A stretch of 64,000 nt of DNA. Source: Clostridium sp. CX1 (lineage in GTDB: Bacteria > Bacillota > Clostridia > Clostridiales > Clostridiaceae). The notes under the pieces were generated by a model, which searched no databases, was not told the DNA's origin, and was given only the letters and a program-made list of their open reading frames with translations. The translations under genes and the position numbers were made by a program. The stretch's first letter is position 1, and each line of letters opens with the position of its first letter. The DNA is taken from positions 186,001-250,000 of the forward strand of contig NZ_JAODOO010000006.1 of assembly GCF_025398335.1 (NCBI RefSeq). The letters run 5' to 3'. Positions 34,892-44,159 of the stretch are shown piece by piece.

Positions 34892-35425
34892 GGTAAAAGC
34901 CTCCCTAATTAATAACTGGATTATTAATATATGCTTTATTCCCATACTCCCTATACTTTAATTAAAATTTATTTGCACTTATGTCGTATAACAATAAGTT
35001 ATTGATATCAACGCCGGGTTTTTATTCTATTGCATACCTACAATCAGCATTAGTATTGATAAAATATTCCTTTATGCCAATTCTAAAGTTTTCTTTTTTA
35101 AATTTCCAAACTTCCAATTATAGACACAATGTGTGAAAAATAATCCATATAATACAAGTTCAACAACCTAGTCTAAATTCCTCTATATATAACTAAATTC
35201 ATAGTTATCCGAACAAAAAAGTTTATCAAGGCAATTTGCCTAAGGTTTCAGTTATCAAAGAGCTTTACACATGAATCGTCTAACATATTAGTCTGCATAA
35301 AGGACTAATAAAAATTTTATCTACACACCTGTTATATTTAGCAAGAGATTATAGAAATATTAATAATGAATAGAGATTATCCCAAAATGAACCCCTTCTT
35401 TATTAAGTTTTAGAAATAAGTATGA
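34892..35425. other. Intergenic stretch without recognisable features
   Basis: About 530 bp, AT-rich with stops in all frames at short intervals. I found no tRNA, no convincing hairpin with a T run and no riboswitch signature. It is bounded by the start of the 113-residue protein gene and the end of the LUD protein gene. Confidence 0.5.
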
Positions 35426-36166
35426 TTAAAATCCTAGTTCCTCACCTATTATGATTACATGAAAATCCGAATCTACAGGCTTTTTATGCATAATATTTGT
35501 TATATTACAGTTTCTCTGTTTAGAACTACAGTCCATACATGTGCCACTAAGATTGCATGCCAAATTATTGCAGTACTTTACATTATTCATCTGTGCTGCA
35601 ACAAAACGAATCCTCTCTAATCCTGCATTTAGGTCTTTAACAACTTTGTTAGCACCTGCTATAACTATTATTCTGTCTGAACCGTAAAGACTTCCTGCAA
35701 TCCTGTTGCCTGTTCCATCAGTGTTGACAATTTGACCATCCATTGTTATTGCATTTGCTCCCAACATAAATACATTAGCAACAAGATATTGCATAAGTAT
35801 ATCTCGCATTTCTTCCTTAGTTCCTACAACATTAAACCCTGGGCTATTATGCTCCATAGCATAGTTATTTACTGCACAAGTATGAGGAATTGCAACACAA
35901 TTTTTCTTTTCCAGCTCCTCATCCAGTTCAAGAGCAAATATTGTATGTGAATCCCCACACCCTATGATGCCATTATTAGGAATCAAACTTAAAACAAGTA
36001 TTCTTGCTTCCTCAATTGAATCACAATAATAGGCTTCAAAATTGTTCTTTTTGAGATTCTTTACTGCAACTGTGCCTTTTTGTCTTAAGTAGTCCTTTTT
36101 TATACTGTCTCTGTTATATGCCCCTTCTTTTAATTTTGGCATCTTAAAATTATGGAGATTTAGCAT
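35426..36166 (-). CDS. LUD-domain protein (DUF162, lactate-utilisation LutB/LutC-like)
   Basis: A 246-residue protein with KDYLRQKGTVAVKNLKKNNFEAYYCDSIEEARILVLSLI and GCGDSHTIFALELDEELEK, plus NAITMDGQIVNTDGTGNRIAGSLYGSDRIIVIAGANKVV, the LUD core. Cysteines cluster near the C-terminus (CNNLACNLSGTCMDCSSKQRNC), possibly a metal or Fe-S site. LutABC proteins oxidise lactate, but clostridial stand-alone LUD proteins have no defined reaction. The ATG at 36166 is chosen because GGGGGA precedes it. It is divergent from an HxlR-family regulator, which probably controls it. Confidence 0.82.
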   Translation of the reverse strand: MLNLHNFKMPKLKEGAYNRDSIKKDYLRQKGTVAVKNLKKNNFEAYYCDSIEEARILVLSLIPNNGIIGCGDSHTIFALELDEELEKKNCVAIPHTCAVNNYAMEHNSPGFNVVGTKEEMRDILMQYLVANVFMLGANAITMDGQIVNTDGTGNRIAGSLYGSDRIIVIAGANKVVKDLNAGLERIRFVAAQMNNVKYCNNLACNLSGTCMDCSSKQRNCNITNIMHKKPVDSDFHVIIIGEELGF

Positions 36167-36364
36167 GATTTTTCCCCCTTTTATTATATTATACTTAATT
36201 TTGTTGCACATACTCGATAGTTCAAAGTGGATTGCGTAAACAGATAGCAATCACAAATAATAAAATTAATATTGCAAACTAACTTTTTCTGTTACAATTA
36301 GTATAAATGCCCAGAAACAAGTATACAAGTACGCACATTTTTGTGCCCTAAAAAGGAGAATTTT

Positions 36365-36733
36365 ATGTCACAAAATAAAGAACAAGGAGTTATTAACGAG
36401 AAAAACTGCGTGATGATATATTCTATGGAAATTATCGGTGGAAAATGGAGAGTACCAATACTATGGAAATTATATCAAAATAAAACTATGCGTTACAATG
36501 ATCTTAAAAGAAATCTAGTAGGTATTACGAATATTATGCTTACAAGATCACTGAAAAGTTTGGAGGAAAATGGGCTTGTGAGCAGAAAGGAATTTAATCA
36601 GATTCCGCCTCGAGTGGAGTATTCATTAACAGATAACGGCTTACAGCTTGTGCCTGCATTAGAAGCTATTTTTAATTGGGGAAAAGAGAGGATGACAAAA
36701 GAGGATATGACTTTAAAGACTGCTCGCTGCTAG
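36365..36733 (+). CDS. HxlR-family transcriptional regulator, first copy
   Basis: A 122-residue winged-helix regulator with the HxlR core: MEIIGGKWRVPILWKL, MRYNDLKRNLVGITNIMLTRSLKSLEENGLVSRKEF and PPRVEYSLTDNGLQLVPALEAIFNWG. HxlR proteins often sense electrophiles or redox state through a conserved N-terminal cysteine, and here the Cys in KNCVMIYSM is in that position. The start at 36365 follows AAAGGAG. It faces the LUD-domain gene head to head, the typical arrangement for regulator and target. The intergenic region holds AAGTATACAAGTACGC, related to the operator-like sequence near the other HxlR gene. Confidence 0.9.
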   Translation: MSQNKEQGVINEKNCVMIYSMEIIGGKWRVPILWKLYQNKTMRYNDLKRNLVGITNIMLTRSLKSLEENGLVSRKEFNQIPPRVEYSLTDNGLQLVPALEAIFNWGKERMTKEDMTLKTARC

Positions 36734-36875
36734 CCAAATAAATGAGTAAATACTTGCAATGATAGGAAACAGAAATGCTCTATTTTTCAATTATTAACTT
36801 TTTCTAAATAGCAAATTGAAAAAATTACAGGAACATTTCTGCCCTTGATGTTGCATAATATTTTGCTGTTAAAAC

Positions 36876-37532
36876 CTAACAATTCCTCGTTTGCATTAAT
36901 TCATATTGCTTAATTAAGAAATATGAAACCATAATTCCCGCTTCATTAATAGCTTCTGTATCTAGATACTGATTAGCACTTATATCAAATAGGATATTAG
37001 CAGAACCTTTGAATTCCTCATCACCTAACCACAGTTTAATTGTTAACGGAAACTTAGGAAAAAGGTGTATTTTAGCACAGACGTCGCCCCCTTCTTCAAT
37101 GGAAGCACCCAGTTTAAGACATGCCGCTTTTATTTGCTCTACTGGTTCTTGTGAAAACTTTTTTACTAGGGGATTAATGATTTTACTCAAAATAGCTGGA
37201 TAATTAACAGATCCATTTTCTAGCTCACGATATGAGATTAATTTATTTGTAATGGGAGTGTTATCTGCTCGGGAAAGATAATGAAGAATAAGCCATCTCC
37301 AATTCCATGGAGGCATATGTTTTGAATTGCTGAAAACTATCTCACCCTCTGGATATTTTACATCAAGCATTTGTCCAAGACTTTTTATCCGCATAGTAGA
37401 TTGTTTTGAATCAAAAGTTGCTCCACTTTTTTCCGACATCTTAAGCGGAGCTTTTTCTGCAAAGCATTTAACAGCATATTCTAGTGCTGGTTTATAACCA
37501 TCTTTATCCTCGCCTATCATATAAGGAAACAT
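36876..37532 (-). CDS. DUF3786-family protein
   Basis: A 218-residue soluble protein. The pattern EYAVKCFAEKAPLKMSEKSGATFDSKQSTMRIKSLGQMLDVKYPEGEIVF, then WRWLILHYLSRADNTPITNKLISYREL, and a late GAS(..)GGDVCAKIHLFPKFPLTIKLWLGDEEFKGSANILFD block, match my recollection of DUF3786, which is common in anaerobes and sometimes linked to Fe-S or corrinoid chemistry. No function is established. The ATG at 37532 is used since AGGAGG abuts the upstream ATG and is better spaced for this one. It is monocistronic. Confidence 0.75.
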   Translation of the reverse strand: MFPYMIGEDKDGYKPALEYAVKCFAEKAPLKMSEKSGATFDSKQSTMRIKSLGQMLDVKYPEGEIVFSNSKHMPPWNWRWLILHYLSRADNTPITNKLISYRELENGSVNYPAILSKIINPLVKKFSQEPVEQIKAACLKLGASIEEGGDVCAKIHLFPKFPLTIKLWLGDEEFKGSANILFDISANQYLDTEAINEAGIMVSYFLIKQYELMQTRNC

Positions 37533-37724
37533 TATTTTCATCCTCCTAACAAGTGAAATTAATTAATAAAGTTTACTAATGAATATTCCTTTTGTCATAG
37601 TACTAGCACTTCGGTACCTGCATCCCAAAAAAAGTCGAGCTGATGACAAGAGTTGGGGTCAAAAGGTTAGTTTATCAATTTGTTACTTAAGTAGTAACCA
37701 AATATCCTAATATATCTTTATCAT

Positions 37725-37948
37725 GTTTGAACATTTACTTACTTTGATTTAAGTATATTGTACAACTGGAATATATTCTCAAACAAGTATGCACTTTTTT
37801 GACGCATACTATCTAGGAAGATAGTGTAAATATGAAGGAATACAAAGGCTCTGTTGCTGACAACCAAGACACTTGTTTTTGCTATGCACTTTCTATTATC
37901 AACGGAAAGAGAAGAATAATATTGTTTTTATTATTCTCCTTCCTGTAG
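37725..37948 (+). pseudogene. Truncated duplicate of the HxlR gene at 46136 with its upstream region
   Basis: Bases 37725-37909 align without gaps in length to 46029-46213, the promoter region and first codons of the intact HxlR gene. Over the last 125 bp the match is about 90 percent. From the ATG at 37832 the frame reads MKEYKGSVADNQDTCFCYAL, then diverges right after the GGAAAG that encodes GK, and stops at 37946-37948 after 38 codons. The wing-helix domain is missing, and the ribosome site is weakened (AGGAAG instead of AGGAGG). The operator-like inverted repeat AGTATGC/GCATAC is preserved. It is a remnant, not a functional gene. Confidence 0.88.
37909..37945 (-). terminator. Terminator-like hairpin downstream of the coiled-coil protein gene
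   Basis: AGAATAAT pairs with ATTATTCT around 37913-37937, extended by GGAAAGAG/TTCC. It lies immediately downstream of the minus-strand gene ending at 37965. The T-rich flank is modest. Confidence 0.45.
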
Positions 37949-37964
37949 CTTACTATCATTTAGG

Positions 37965-38186
37965 TTAATTAGTCCGTTTTTTTCGTAATAACTCTTCTAA
38001 CTCATTGATAGATTCCTTTAGATCATTTATTTCAATTTGATATTTTTCTGCTACAGAACTAGAGAGATGAATCCCCCTTTGGCCTAGTACAAATCCTCTT
38101 TCCTCTTCTATATCTTCAAGATATTCCTTAAGTCTTATAAGCCTTTTTTCCAATTCCTCTATACTCATTTTTTCAAAAGCACTCAT
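37965..38186 (-). CDS. Small coiled-coil protein of unknown function
   Basis: A 73-residue, highly charged helical protein, MSAFEKMSIEELEKRLIRLKEYL onward, with heptad-like leucines to the end (LKESINELEELLRK). A short polar linker (QRGIHLSSSVAEKYQ) breaks it into a helical hairpin. The ATG at 38186 is preferred with GGGGAG about eleven bases upstream. There is no cysteine, signal or membrane segment. Such proteins are often assembly factors or small regulators, but nothing here tells which. It lies just outside the HxlR remnant. Confidence 0.6.
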   Translation of the reverse strand: MSAFEKMSIEELEKRLIRLKEYLEDIEEERGFVLGQRGIHLSSSVAEKYQIEINDLKESINELEELLRKKRTN

Positions 38187-38829
38187 TATTATCCACACTC
38201 CCCTTAATTTAATATTAATAAATACTCTTTACTCTTTTTAACAATATACCAGAAGCTTTTGCCTCAAAATATAAGTTCAAGTCACTTTTGTTTAGTTTTT
38301 AACTACCTTGTCCATATTCCTCCGTGACAAATAGTATCTTAATTTTTCTTGAAAATATGGACAATAACCCATATGTTTATAGGTTTAGTATATGTACAAC
38401 AAACCCGCTGGTCAATGAGCTCGGCAGGTTTTCTTCTATTTGGATTATAAATCCTTCTAAATGGAGTGAGTATATAAAATCTTCCCCTTCATTTTTGATT
38501 CACACTGAAAATTATAATTGATATTACCTTAAAATCTTATATACCTTTGTCCTAAAAAACCATCGATAGCTTATTCTGTTCGCTCCATTTTGGAGTATTT
38601 TTGCTCCAAATGGTATGAACTTTGTCAACTCCATTGACCCTTAAACTTATCATTTATATACTGAACCTGTGAATGGTTAAATAATGTAATCAAACTTCAG
38701 ATTTCATCGTAAGCTGGGGATGGAACTTCAGCAGAAATTGGTAGTAACAGAAATATAGCTTCACTATATGATTACATTGAAACTATGATTGAAGAAATAA
38801 AAAAATTAAAGAAAGAATGGGGAGATAAG
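38187..38829. other. Gene-poor stretch upstream of cooC with a possible coding remnant
   Basis: Bases 38585-38613 form a hairpin CCATTTTGGAG/CTCCAAATGG inside a GTTC/GAAC pair, with T residues in the loop only. From the stop at 38710 the frame of cooC is open for 39 codons before its start codon and reads protein-like (AGDGTSAEIGSNRNIASLYD at first). This may be the tail of a lost gene. A 65-codon frame at 38324-38521 has no ribosome site or family resemblance and was not called. Confidence 0.5.
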
Positions 38830-39600
38830 ATGGCACACGTAATTGCAGTTGCAGGAAAAGGTGGTGTTGGTAAAACAACGCTGACAGGTTTATTGATTGA
38901 ATATTTAGTGCAAACCGGGAAAAAACCAATCTTAGCGGTAGACGCAGATGCAAACTCCAATCTAAATGAAGTATTAGGTGTTGAAACGAGCATGACACTT
39001 GGACAGGTTAGGGAAGAATTAGAACGAGCAGGAATGGATTTACAAAGTAAGATCCCTGCCGGTATGACTAAGGCAGATTATCTAGAAATGCGCATGAATA
39101 ATGCAATAACGGAAGAGGATGATTTTGATTTGATGATTATGGGACGTTCCCAGGGGCAGGGTTGTTACTGCTTTGTAAATGGTCTTCTAGAGAGGCAGAT
39201 TCAGAAACTTCAGGGGAATTATCCATACATTGTAGTAGATAATGAAGCTGGAATGGAGCATATTAGCAGAGGAATTCTTCCTAATGTTGATACTATGATT
39301 CTAGTCAGTGATTGTTCCAGAAGAGGAGTTCAGGCAGCAGGAAGAATTGCAGAGTTGATAAGTGAGTCTAATATGCACCCAAAGTATATGGGTTTAATTG
39401 TAAATAGAGCACCAGAAGGCAAATTAAATCCTGGAACGCTAGAAGAGATAGAAAAACAAGGTCTTAAACTTCTCGGTATTGTTCCTCAGGATGATATGGT
39501 TTATCAATATGATTGTGCTGGAAAGCCAATGGTGAAATTACCTGAAAGCTCTCCTGTAAAAAATGCTCTTAAGGATATCATCGAAAAATTAGCTATATAG
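38830..39600 (+). CDS. CooC-like P-loop ATPase (nickel/CO dehydrogenase maturation family)
   Basis: A 256-residue MinD/Mrp-type ATPase: deviant Walker A AGKGGVGKTTLTG (about 8-20), switch VDADANSNLNEVLG, and the CooC-typical CxC motif in QGQGCYCFVNGLLE (about 111-124), which in CooC binds nickel at a dimer interface. Walker B-like VVDNEAGMEHIS follows. CooC inserts nickel into CO dehydrogenase using ATP. No CO dehydrogenase gene lies in the window, so the client is elsewhere or different. The ATG at 38830 is chosen by alignment of the Walker motif and GGGGAG; an in-frame ATG at 38785 would add a charged extension. A terminator follows at 39623-39660. Confidence 0.88.
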   Translation: MAHVIAVAGKGGVGKTTLTGLLIEYLVQTGKKPILAVDADANSNLNEVLGVETSMTLGQVREELERAGMDLQSKIPAGMTKADYLEMRMNNAITEEDDFDLMIMGRSQGQGCYCFVNGLLERQIQKLQGNYPYIVVDNEAGMEHISRGILPNVDTMILVSDCSRRGVQAAGRIAELISESNMHPKYMGLIVNRAPEGKLNPGTLEEIEKQGLKLLGIVPQDDMVYQYDCAGKPMVKLPESSPVKNALKDIIEKLAI

Positions 39601-39622
39601 AGACGAGTTATATAAAAAAATA

Positions 39623-39660
39623 AACCCAGTAACAGAGCAAGATAGCTTTTTTACTGGGTT
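39623..39660. terminator. Bidirectional terminator between cooC and the AraC regulator
   Basis: AACCCAGTAA (39623-39632) pairs with TTACTGGGTT (39651-39660) around an 18-nt loop ending in six T residues. It lies between convergent genes. Confidence 0.75.
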
Positions 39661-40651
39661 ATAAGCAATTAATAACATCGTAGGACTCTATTTGATGTTG
39701 CAATCGATATTCCGTTGGAGAAACCTTCATAATTTTCTTGAAAGCCGTTGCAAATTTACCCTGATTTTCGTAGCCTACCTGCTTAGCGATGTCAGCTATC
39801 ATATCATTGCCTCGGCGTAGCAAATTAGCAGCCTGGTGAATGCGATATTCTTTCATGTAGGTGGCAATTGGCTGTCCATAAACACCTTTGAAAGTTGACT
39901 TTAAGGTTGCTGTATTAATTAAGTATTCTTTAGATAATTCTTCAATTGTTGGTCTTTCTCGAAGATTGGATATAAGTTGTTTGTGAACTCTTTTAATAAT
40001 TTCAACCTGTGGAGATAGATATTGCTCTCGCTGCTTTTCTTTATTCACATCAATCATCCATAGGAATAGCAGCAGTTCCTGCACCTTCAGTTTGAAATAG
40101 GGACGCTGCACACAATTTGGTAATGAATAAAGTTTAGAAAAAATATGTTCAATTTCATCGCGGGCAGGCATAACTAAGTAATGGTCATCTTCGCAGAACT
40201 TCCTTTTAAATTCATTGATATTAATGGCTGTATTGCACAAAATTTCAGGTGGATAATCGGCTACTTTATCTAAATCAACAACAACTCCAATGCCGCGATA
40301 AAGCTTTACTGGAAAACTCATAGTAGAAGAAACACAGTTGTCCATCATATGAATAGAAAGATCTCCTTCCCCAAGATACATACAAGCACCACTCTCTAGT
40401 TGCCAACCAACGCGTCCTTCCTGGCAATAATTAATTTGCATTGTATTACCATAGGGCTTATGTTGAAAGGTACAGCTGGTGGAATCAAAATTAGCTAAAA
40501 AGAGTTCAATACCGGGAAAAACCTGATAAACTGTCATATCTCCTTGACCATCCAGGCAGTCCAGCTTATATAATGTGTGAAAACCATCTTTACTTTGTTG
40601 AACAACCTTGGATACCTGGTTCAAAAACTGAAATTTTCCGGTGGTATTCAT
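39659..40651 (-). CDS. AraC-family transcriptional regulator
   Basis: A 330-residue protein with a non-catalytic N-terminal ligand-type domain (about 1-220) and a C-terminal pair of AraC helix-turn-helix motifs (ISNLRERPTIEELSKEYLINTATLKSTFKGVYGQPIATYMKEYRI, then IADIAKQVGYENQGKFATAFKKIMKVSPTEYR). The ATG at 40651 is used since AAAGGA precedes it. It lies downstream of and on the same strand as nadE, separated by about 185 bp, and may be transcribed alone. Its base composition is richer in G+C than the genes to its left, like the NAD genes. The target and ligand are unknown. Confidence 0.9.
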   Translation of the reverse strand: MNTTGKFQFLNQVSKVVQQSKDGFHTLYKLDCLDGQGDMTVYQVFPGIELFLANFDSTSCTFQHKPYGNTMQINYCQEGRVGWQLESGACMYLGEGDLSIHMMDNCVSSTMSFPVKLYRGIGVVVDLDKVADYPPEILCNTAININEFKRKFCEDDHYLVMPARDEIEHIFSKLYSLPNCVQRPYFKLKVQELLLFLWMIDVNKEKQREQYLSPQVEIIKRVHKQLISNLRERPTIEELSKEYLINTATLKSTFKGVYGQPIATYMKEYRIHQAANLLRRGNDMIADIAKQVGYENQGKFATAFKKIMKVSPTEYRLQHQIESYDVINCL

Positions 40652-40835
40652 TGCGTTATCCTTTCGTTGCATTCGTTTAATATTGGATTGAAGCCTAAAA
40701 AATTCTCTATTTTTCTTAAACTTACACCCTTATCTTAATATATAAATCCATGAATAATTACTCATATATTCATATTATATTCCTTACTATAGTCTTTGTA
40801 AATAAAGCCTATACTATTTTCCTTCAAACAAATGC

Positions 40836-41654
40836 TTACTTCCACCAAGTATCAAATGGAGTTACAAGCAATTCTCGTTTATGCTTTGTTACTTCAAATC
40901 GATTTTCAATACTCGTCTTAACACTAGGTGCAACTTCTTTACCCAATAAATATTGGTCAAGAACATTGTATTCAATGCCTAGTTCCGTCTCATCTGCTTG
41001 CTGAGGTTTGTTATCGAGCAAGTCTGCCGTTGGAGTCTTAAGATAAAGTTGTTCGGGAGCATTAAGCTCCTTCAAAAGTTCACGGCCCTGTCCTTTTGTA
41101 AGGCCGGCTAAAGGAAGGATATCGGCTCCCCCGTCGCCGAATTTCGTGAAGAATCCTGTTACAGATTCTGCTGCATGATCCGTACCGATAACCAGACACT
41201 GCTGCTCCCCAGCAATAGCGTATTGGGCAACCATACGCATTCTGGCTTTAACATTACCCTTGTGATAATCAGCAAGGTTCTCACCTGTGGCATTAGTATA
41301 TACCCTGATAAAAGCTGTGACGGGATCCTTAATGTTAAGGACAAAGGTCTGGTCGGGCTTGATAAATGCAAGAGCCCTTTGAGCATCTTCTTCATCTTTT
41401 TGCATTCCATAAGGGAGGCGAAGGGCATAAAATTTGGCTTTATAACCTTCTGTCCTCAGTTCTTCAACCGCCAATTGTGACAGCCGCCCGGCAAGGGTGG
41501 AGTCTTGACCGCCACTGATACCCAAAACAAAACCTTTTGCTCCTGCTTTCATACAATATGCTTTGAGAAAATCAATCCTGCTCTGAATCTCCTTCTTGGC
41601 GTTGATCTCTGGTTTCACATTCAACGCTTGGATGATTTCCATTTGTTTGCTCAA
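40836..41654 (-). CDS. nadE: Ammonia-dependent NAD synthetase
   Basis: A 272-residue enzyme with the ATP-pyrophosphatase loop [44 protein letters not shown] and the GTDHAAE and [19 protein letters not shown] blocks typical of NH3-dependent NadE. It amidates nicotinate adenine dinucleotide to NAD. There is no glutaminase domain. A TTG at 41654 is chosen because GGGGG lies seven bases upstream and the length then fits the family; the ATG eight codons further up overlaps the pncB stop and lacks a ribosome site. It is the last gene of the sirtuin-NAD transcription unit. Confidence 0.93.
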   Translation of the reverse strand: MSKQMEIIQALNVKPEINAKKEIQSRIDFLKAYCMKAGAKGFVLGISGGQDSTLAGRLSQLAVEELRTEGYKAKFYALRLPYGMQKDEEDAQRALAFIKPDQTFVLNIKDPVTAFIRVYTNATGENLADYHKGNVKARMRMVAQYAIAGEQQCLVIGTDHAAESVTGFFTKFGDGGADILPLAGLTKGQGRELLKELNAPEQLYLKTPTADLLDNKPQQADETELGIEYNVLDQYLLGKEVAPSVKTSIENRFEVTKHKRELLVTPFDTWWK

Positions 41655-41670
41655 TTGGAATTCCCCCTTA

Positions 41671-43125
41671 TTATTCATTCTGTGTTTCGTGCAGAAGGCT
41701 CATCTTTAATTCATAATAATAGGGACTCATATCCAAATAATGCTTATGTGGATTTTCAAATCGCTGCTCTTCTTTCCAAATTTCCTTTTTTAACTGCTGC
41801 TCCACAAAGTTACGAATCTCATCTAGGCTAGGTGCCTGATACACCCGTTTTCCATCTTTCATCACAAGCTGCTGCAATTCTTTCACGGTGCAGTTTGTGA
41901 AGTAGCGGTTTTTCCAAGGTTTTTCTGGATCAACATATCGATATGGTTTGTCCATATCCACCAGTTCGTCCAACCTAGTAATCAGGTCTGCTATGGCGTT
42001 TCCTTCCTCACAGTAGACGCGATATATCTTTTTAAGGCCGGGATTTGTGATTTTCTCAACGGTTTCTGATACCTTTATCCTTGGTACAAATGTTTCATTT
42101 TCTTCTACAGCAGCAATTTTATAAACTGCACCAAATACAGGATCGCTTTTCGCCGTAATCAGACGTTCCCCAACACCAAAGCCATCTATTTTGCTGTCTT
42201 GACCTAGGAGCGAAGTAATGGTATATTCGTCCAGACTGTTCGATACAAAAATCTTACAGTCATTAAGTCCAGCGTCATCCAGCATCCTGCGTACCTTTTT
42301 TGAAAGGTATGCAAGGTCTCCAGAATCTAGACGTATACCCTTTAGTCGTTTCCCCATTGGCTCCAAAACTTCCTTTGCCACACGAATAGCATTTGGAATG
42401 CCAGAATGTATAACATCATAGGTGTCCATGAGAAGCACTGCTGCATCTGGGTAGTTTTTTGCGTAATGTTTAAAGGCCTCATATTCATCTTTGTAGAACA
42501 TTACCCAACTATGTGCCATGGTTCCGCTGACAGGTATTCCAAATTGTTTTCCTGCCATTACGTTAGATGTACTACTGGCTCCACCGATATAAGCAGCTCT
42601 TGCCCCGTAAACAGCCGCATCTATATTATGAGCGCGCCTTGCACCGAAATCGGATACAGCTCGCCCCTCTGCAGCGCACAGGATGCGCCTTGTTTTCGTG
42701 GCAATCAAAGACTGATGGTTGATTTGTGTCAGAATGGCCGTTTCTACTAACTGTGCATCTATGAGGGGGGCTATTACGGTAATAATCGGTTCATTAGGGT
42801 ACATGATAGTTCCTTCCTGGAAGGCGTAAATATCTCCTTTGAATCGGAAATTACTCAGATAGTCCAAGAAGTTTTCGCTAAAGAGATTCAGTGAGCGGAA
42901 ATATTCTATGTCATCTGGATCAAAGTGCAGATTTTCTACATACTCTATTATCTGCTCTAGTCCTGCAAAGATTGCAAAACCTCCATTATCCGGATTTTTA
43001 CGGTAGAATACATCAAATGCCACTTTCTTCATCTCATTTTGCCCAGCAAAATATCCATTTGCCATAGTCATTTCATATAAATCCATCATCATACTGATAT
43101 TGCGCTTATCAAACTGTGTCATCAT
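41671..43125 (-). CDS. pncB: Nicotinate phosphoribosyltransferase
   Basis: A 484-residue enzyme of normal length. Markers are [12 protein letters not shown] near the start, [24 protein letters not shown], the phosphoribosyl region SDFGARRAH and [12 protein letters not shown], and [22 protein letters not shown]. It converts nicotinate and PRPP to nicotinate mononucleotide, the entry step of NAD salvage. It begins inside the 3' end of the truncated nicotinamidase gene and shares its GGAGGGG ribosome site with that gene's final codons. nadE follows directly. Visible G+C is higher than in most of the window, suggesting acquisition. Confidence 0.94.
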   Translation of the reverse strand: MMTQFDKRNISMMMDLYEMTMANGYFAGQNEMKKVAFDVFYRKNPDNGGFAIFAGLEQIIEYVENLHFDPDDIEYFRSLNLFSENFLDYLSNFRFKGDIYAFQEGTIMYPNEPIITVIAPLIDAQLVETAILTQINHQSLIATKTRRILCAAEGRAVSDFGARRAHNIDAAVYGARAAYIGGASSTSNVMAGKQFGIPVSGTMAHSWVMFYKDEYEAFKHYAKNYPDAAVLLMDTYDVIHSGIPNAIRVAKEVLEPMGKRLKGIRLDSGDLAYLSKKVRRMLDDAGLNDCKIFVSNSLDEYTITSLLGQDSKIDGFGVGERLITAKSDPVFGAVYKIAAVEENETFVPRIKVSETVEKITNPGLKKIYRVYCEEGNAIADLITRLDELVDMDKPYRYVDPEKPWKNRYFTNCTVKELQQLVMKDGKRVYQAPSLDEIRNFVEQQLKKEIWKEEQRFENPHKHYLDMSPYYYELKMSLLHETQNE

Positions 43126-43456
43126 CTTCCCCTCCGATCACTGCAATCAATTCAGCAAGCTCTATTGAACCGAAAGACGGCTTTTCAATCACCTGACATC
43201 CGCTCACATACACCCTTTGGAAAATTCCCCAGCCAGGCGTCCCTTTTATGCAATGCGGAACAGGAAGCTTCTTCCCTTCTTGTGTCTGAAGGTAAGTCTT
43301 AGTATGGGTATCTTGTGTATAAATGACTGTGTCACCTGTTACTAGATAACTGTCAATCTTAGCCTTCGCAGAATCAACAATTTCTACAGCTTCCTTAGTA
43401 CCAAGTGATCCATTAATAAAATCATTCTGCATATCAATTACCACTAAAACTTTCAT
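43109..43456 (-). CDS. Truncated nicotinamidase (PncA-like), probably inactive
   Basis: A 115-residue isochorismatase-fold protein with the catalytic Asp in VVIDMQNDFINGSLG, the metal and Lys region DTHTKTYLQTQEGKKLPVPHCIKGTPGW, and KPSFGSIELAELI. Full nicotinamidases run about 180 residues, and the part after this motif carries the nucleophile Cys (GLCTDIC-type block). Here the frame ends after [11 protein letters not shown], so the nucleophile and last third are missing. The final codons overlap the pncB start by 17 bp, as if a deletion fused the two. It would have made nicotinate from nicotinamide. It has a strong ribosome site (AGGAGGG) and may be translated but inactive. Confidence 0.8.
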   Translation of the reverse strand: MKVLVVIDMQNDFINGSLGTKEAVEIVDSAKAKIDSYLVTGDTVIYTQDTHTKTYLQTQEGKKLPVPHCIKGTPGWGIFQRVYVSGCQVIEKPSFGSIELAELIAVIGGEDDDTV

Positions 43457-43553
43457 TCCTTAATCCCTCCTTACTGCTATATGTGTCAGAATGGCCTCTA
43501 TAAGAGGATTTAATTTACTTTAAGCTATGCTTGCATGTTTCTTTAATAGTTAT

Positions 43554-44123
43554 CTACTTATTACCTTTCTGCAAAAAATATTTTGCAAAGTCAACAAGTT
43601 TATGTGCTTCTTCTGTGCGAAGCATATTTACATCCAAACCACCTGGACCTAGGCGAAAGCGATCCAATCCATCAGCATCCTTGAAAATCTTATATAACAG
43701 CATGCATCTTTCGCTTACAATAGGCGCTTTTGCAATCTCTGACAATCCAATGGTATCATCTTGGTCATGGTAATACATGATGTAATAAGTTTGATAATCA
43801 AAAGGCATATCATGCTCACAGCAATAATCTGCATAATATTCTGCTGCTCGTTTGCCATGTCCCTTATCCAGCCAATCATCGAGGCGCCGGGAATCATGAA
43901 AAATAGCCGCCATGCTAAGTGCATCCATTTCTTCATAACTTAGTCCAATTTGATGTGCTATGACAAGTGACAACAGCAGCACCCGGGCACAATGCTCTTT
44001 GGTGTGCTTTACACTATCCTTTAACCAAAACTGGATATTTTGCTCCATAAATTCATACCATTTTTTATAGCGCCTTTCCACTGGCTGGCATATAGGATCT
44101 TTCATAACCTGTTTTAAAAGCAT
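43554..44123 (-). CDS. HD-domain phosphohydrolase-like protein
   Basis: A 189-residue protein with the HD metal-site pattern in order: His in KHTKEHCARVL (about 40), the His-Asp pair in AAIFHDSRRLDDWL (about 75), and a late Asp in KDADGLDRFRLG (about 150). HD proteins hydrolyse phosphate esters, often of nucleotides. The substrate is not predictable, but its place between the sirtuin genes and NAD salvage genes, with all stops and starts within about 40-100 bp, suggests a nucleotide or pyridine-nucleotide product. The GLGPGGLDVNMLRT-type end is not familiar to me. The ribosome site is AAAGGAG. Confidence 0.8.
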   Translation of the reverse strand: MLLKQVMKDPICQPVERRYKKWYEFMEQNIQFWLKDSVKHTKEHCARVLLLSLVIAHQIGLSYEEMDALSMAAIFHDSRRLDDWLDKGHGKRAAEYYADYCCEHDMPFDYQTYYIMYYHDQDDTIGLSEIAKAPIVSERCMLLYKIFKDADGLDRFRLGPGGLDVNMLRTEEAHKLVDFAKYFLQKGNK

Positions 44124-44159
44124 TTTTTTCTCCTTTATTCTAACACTTGCATATTTTAC

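Noticed and set aside
38324-38521. 65-codon open frame upstream of cooC
   Set aside because: No ribosome site and no recognisable protein pattern.
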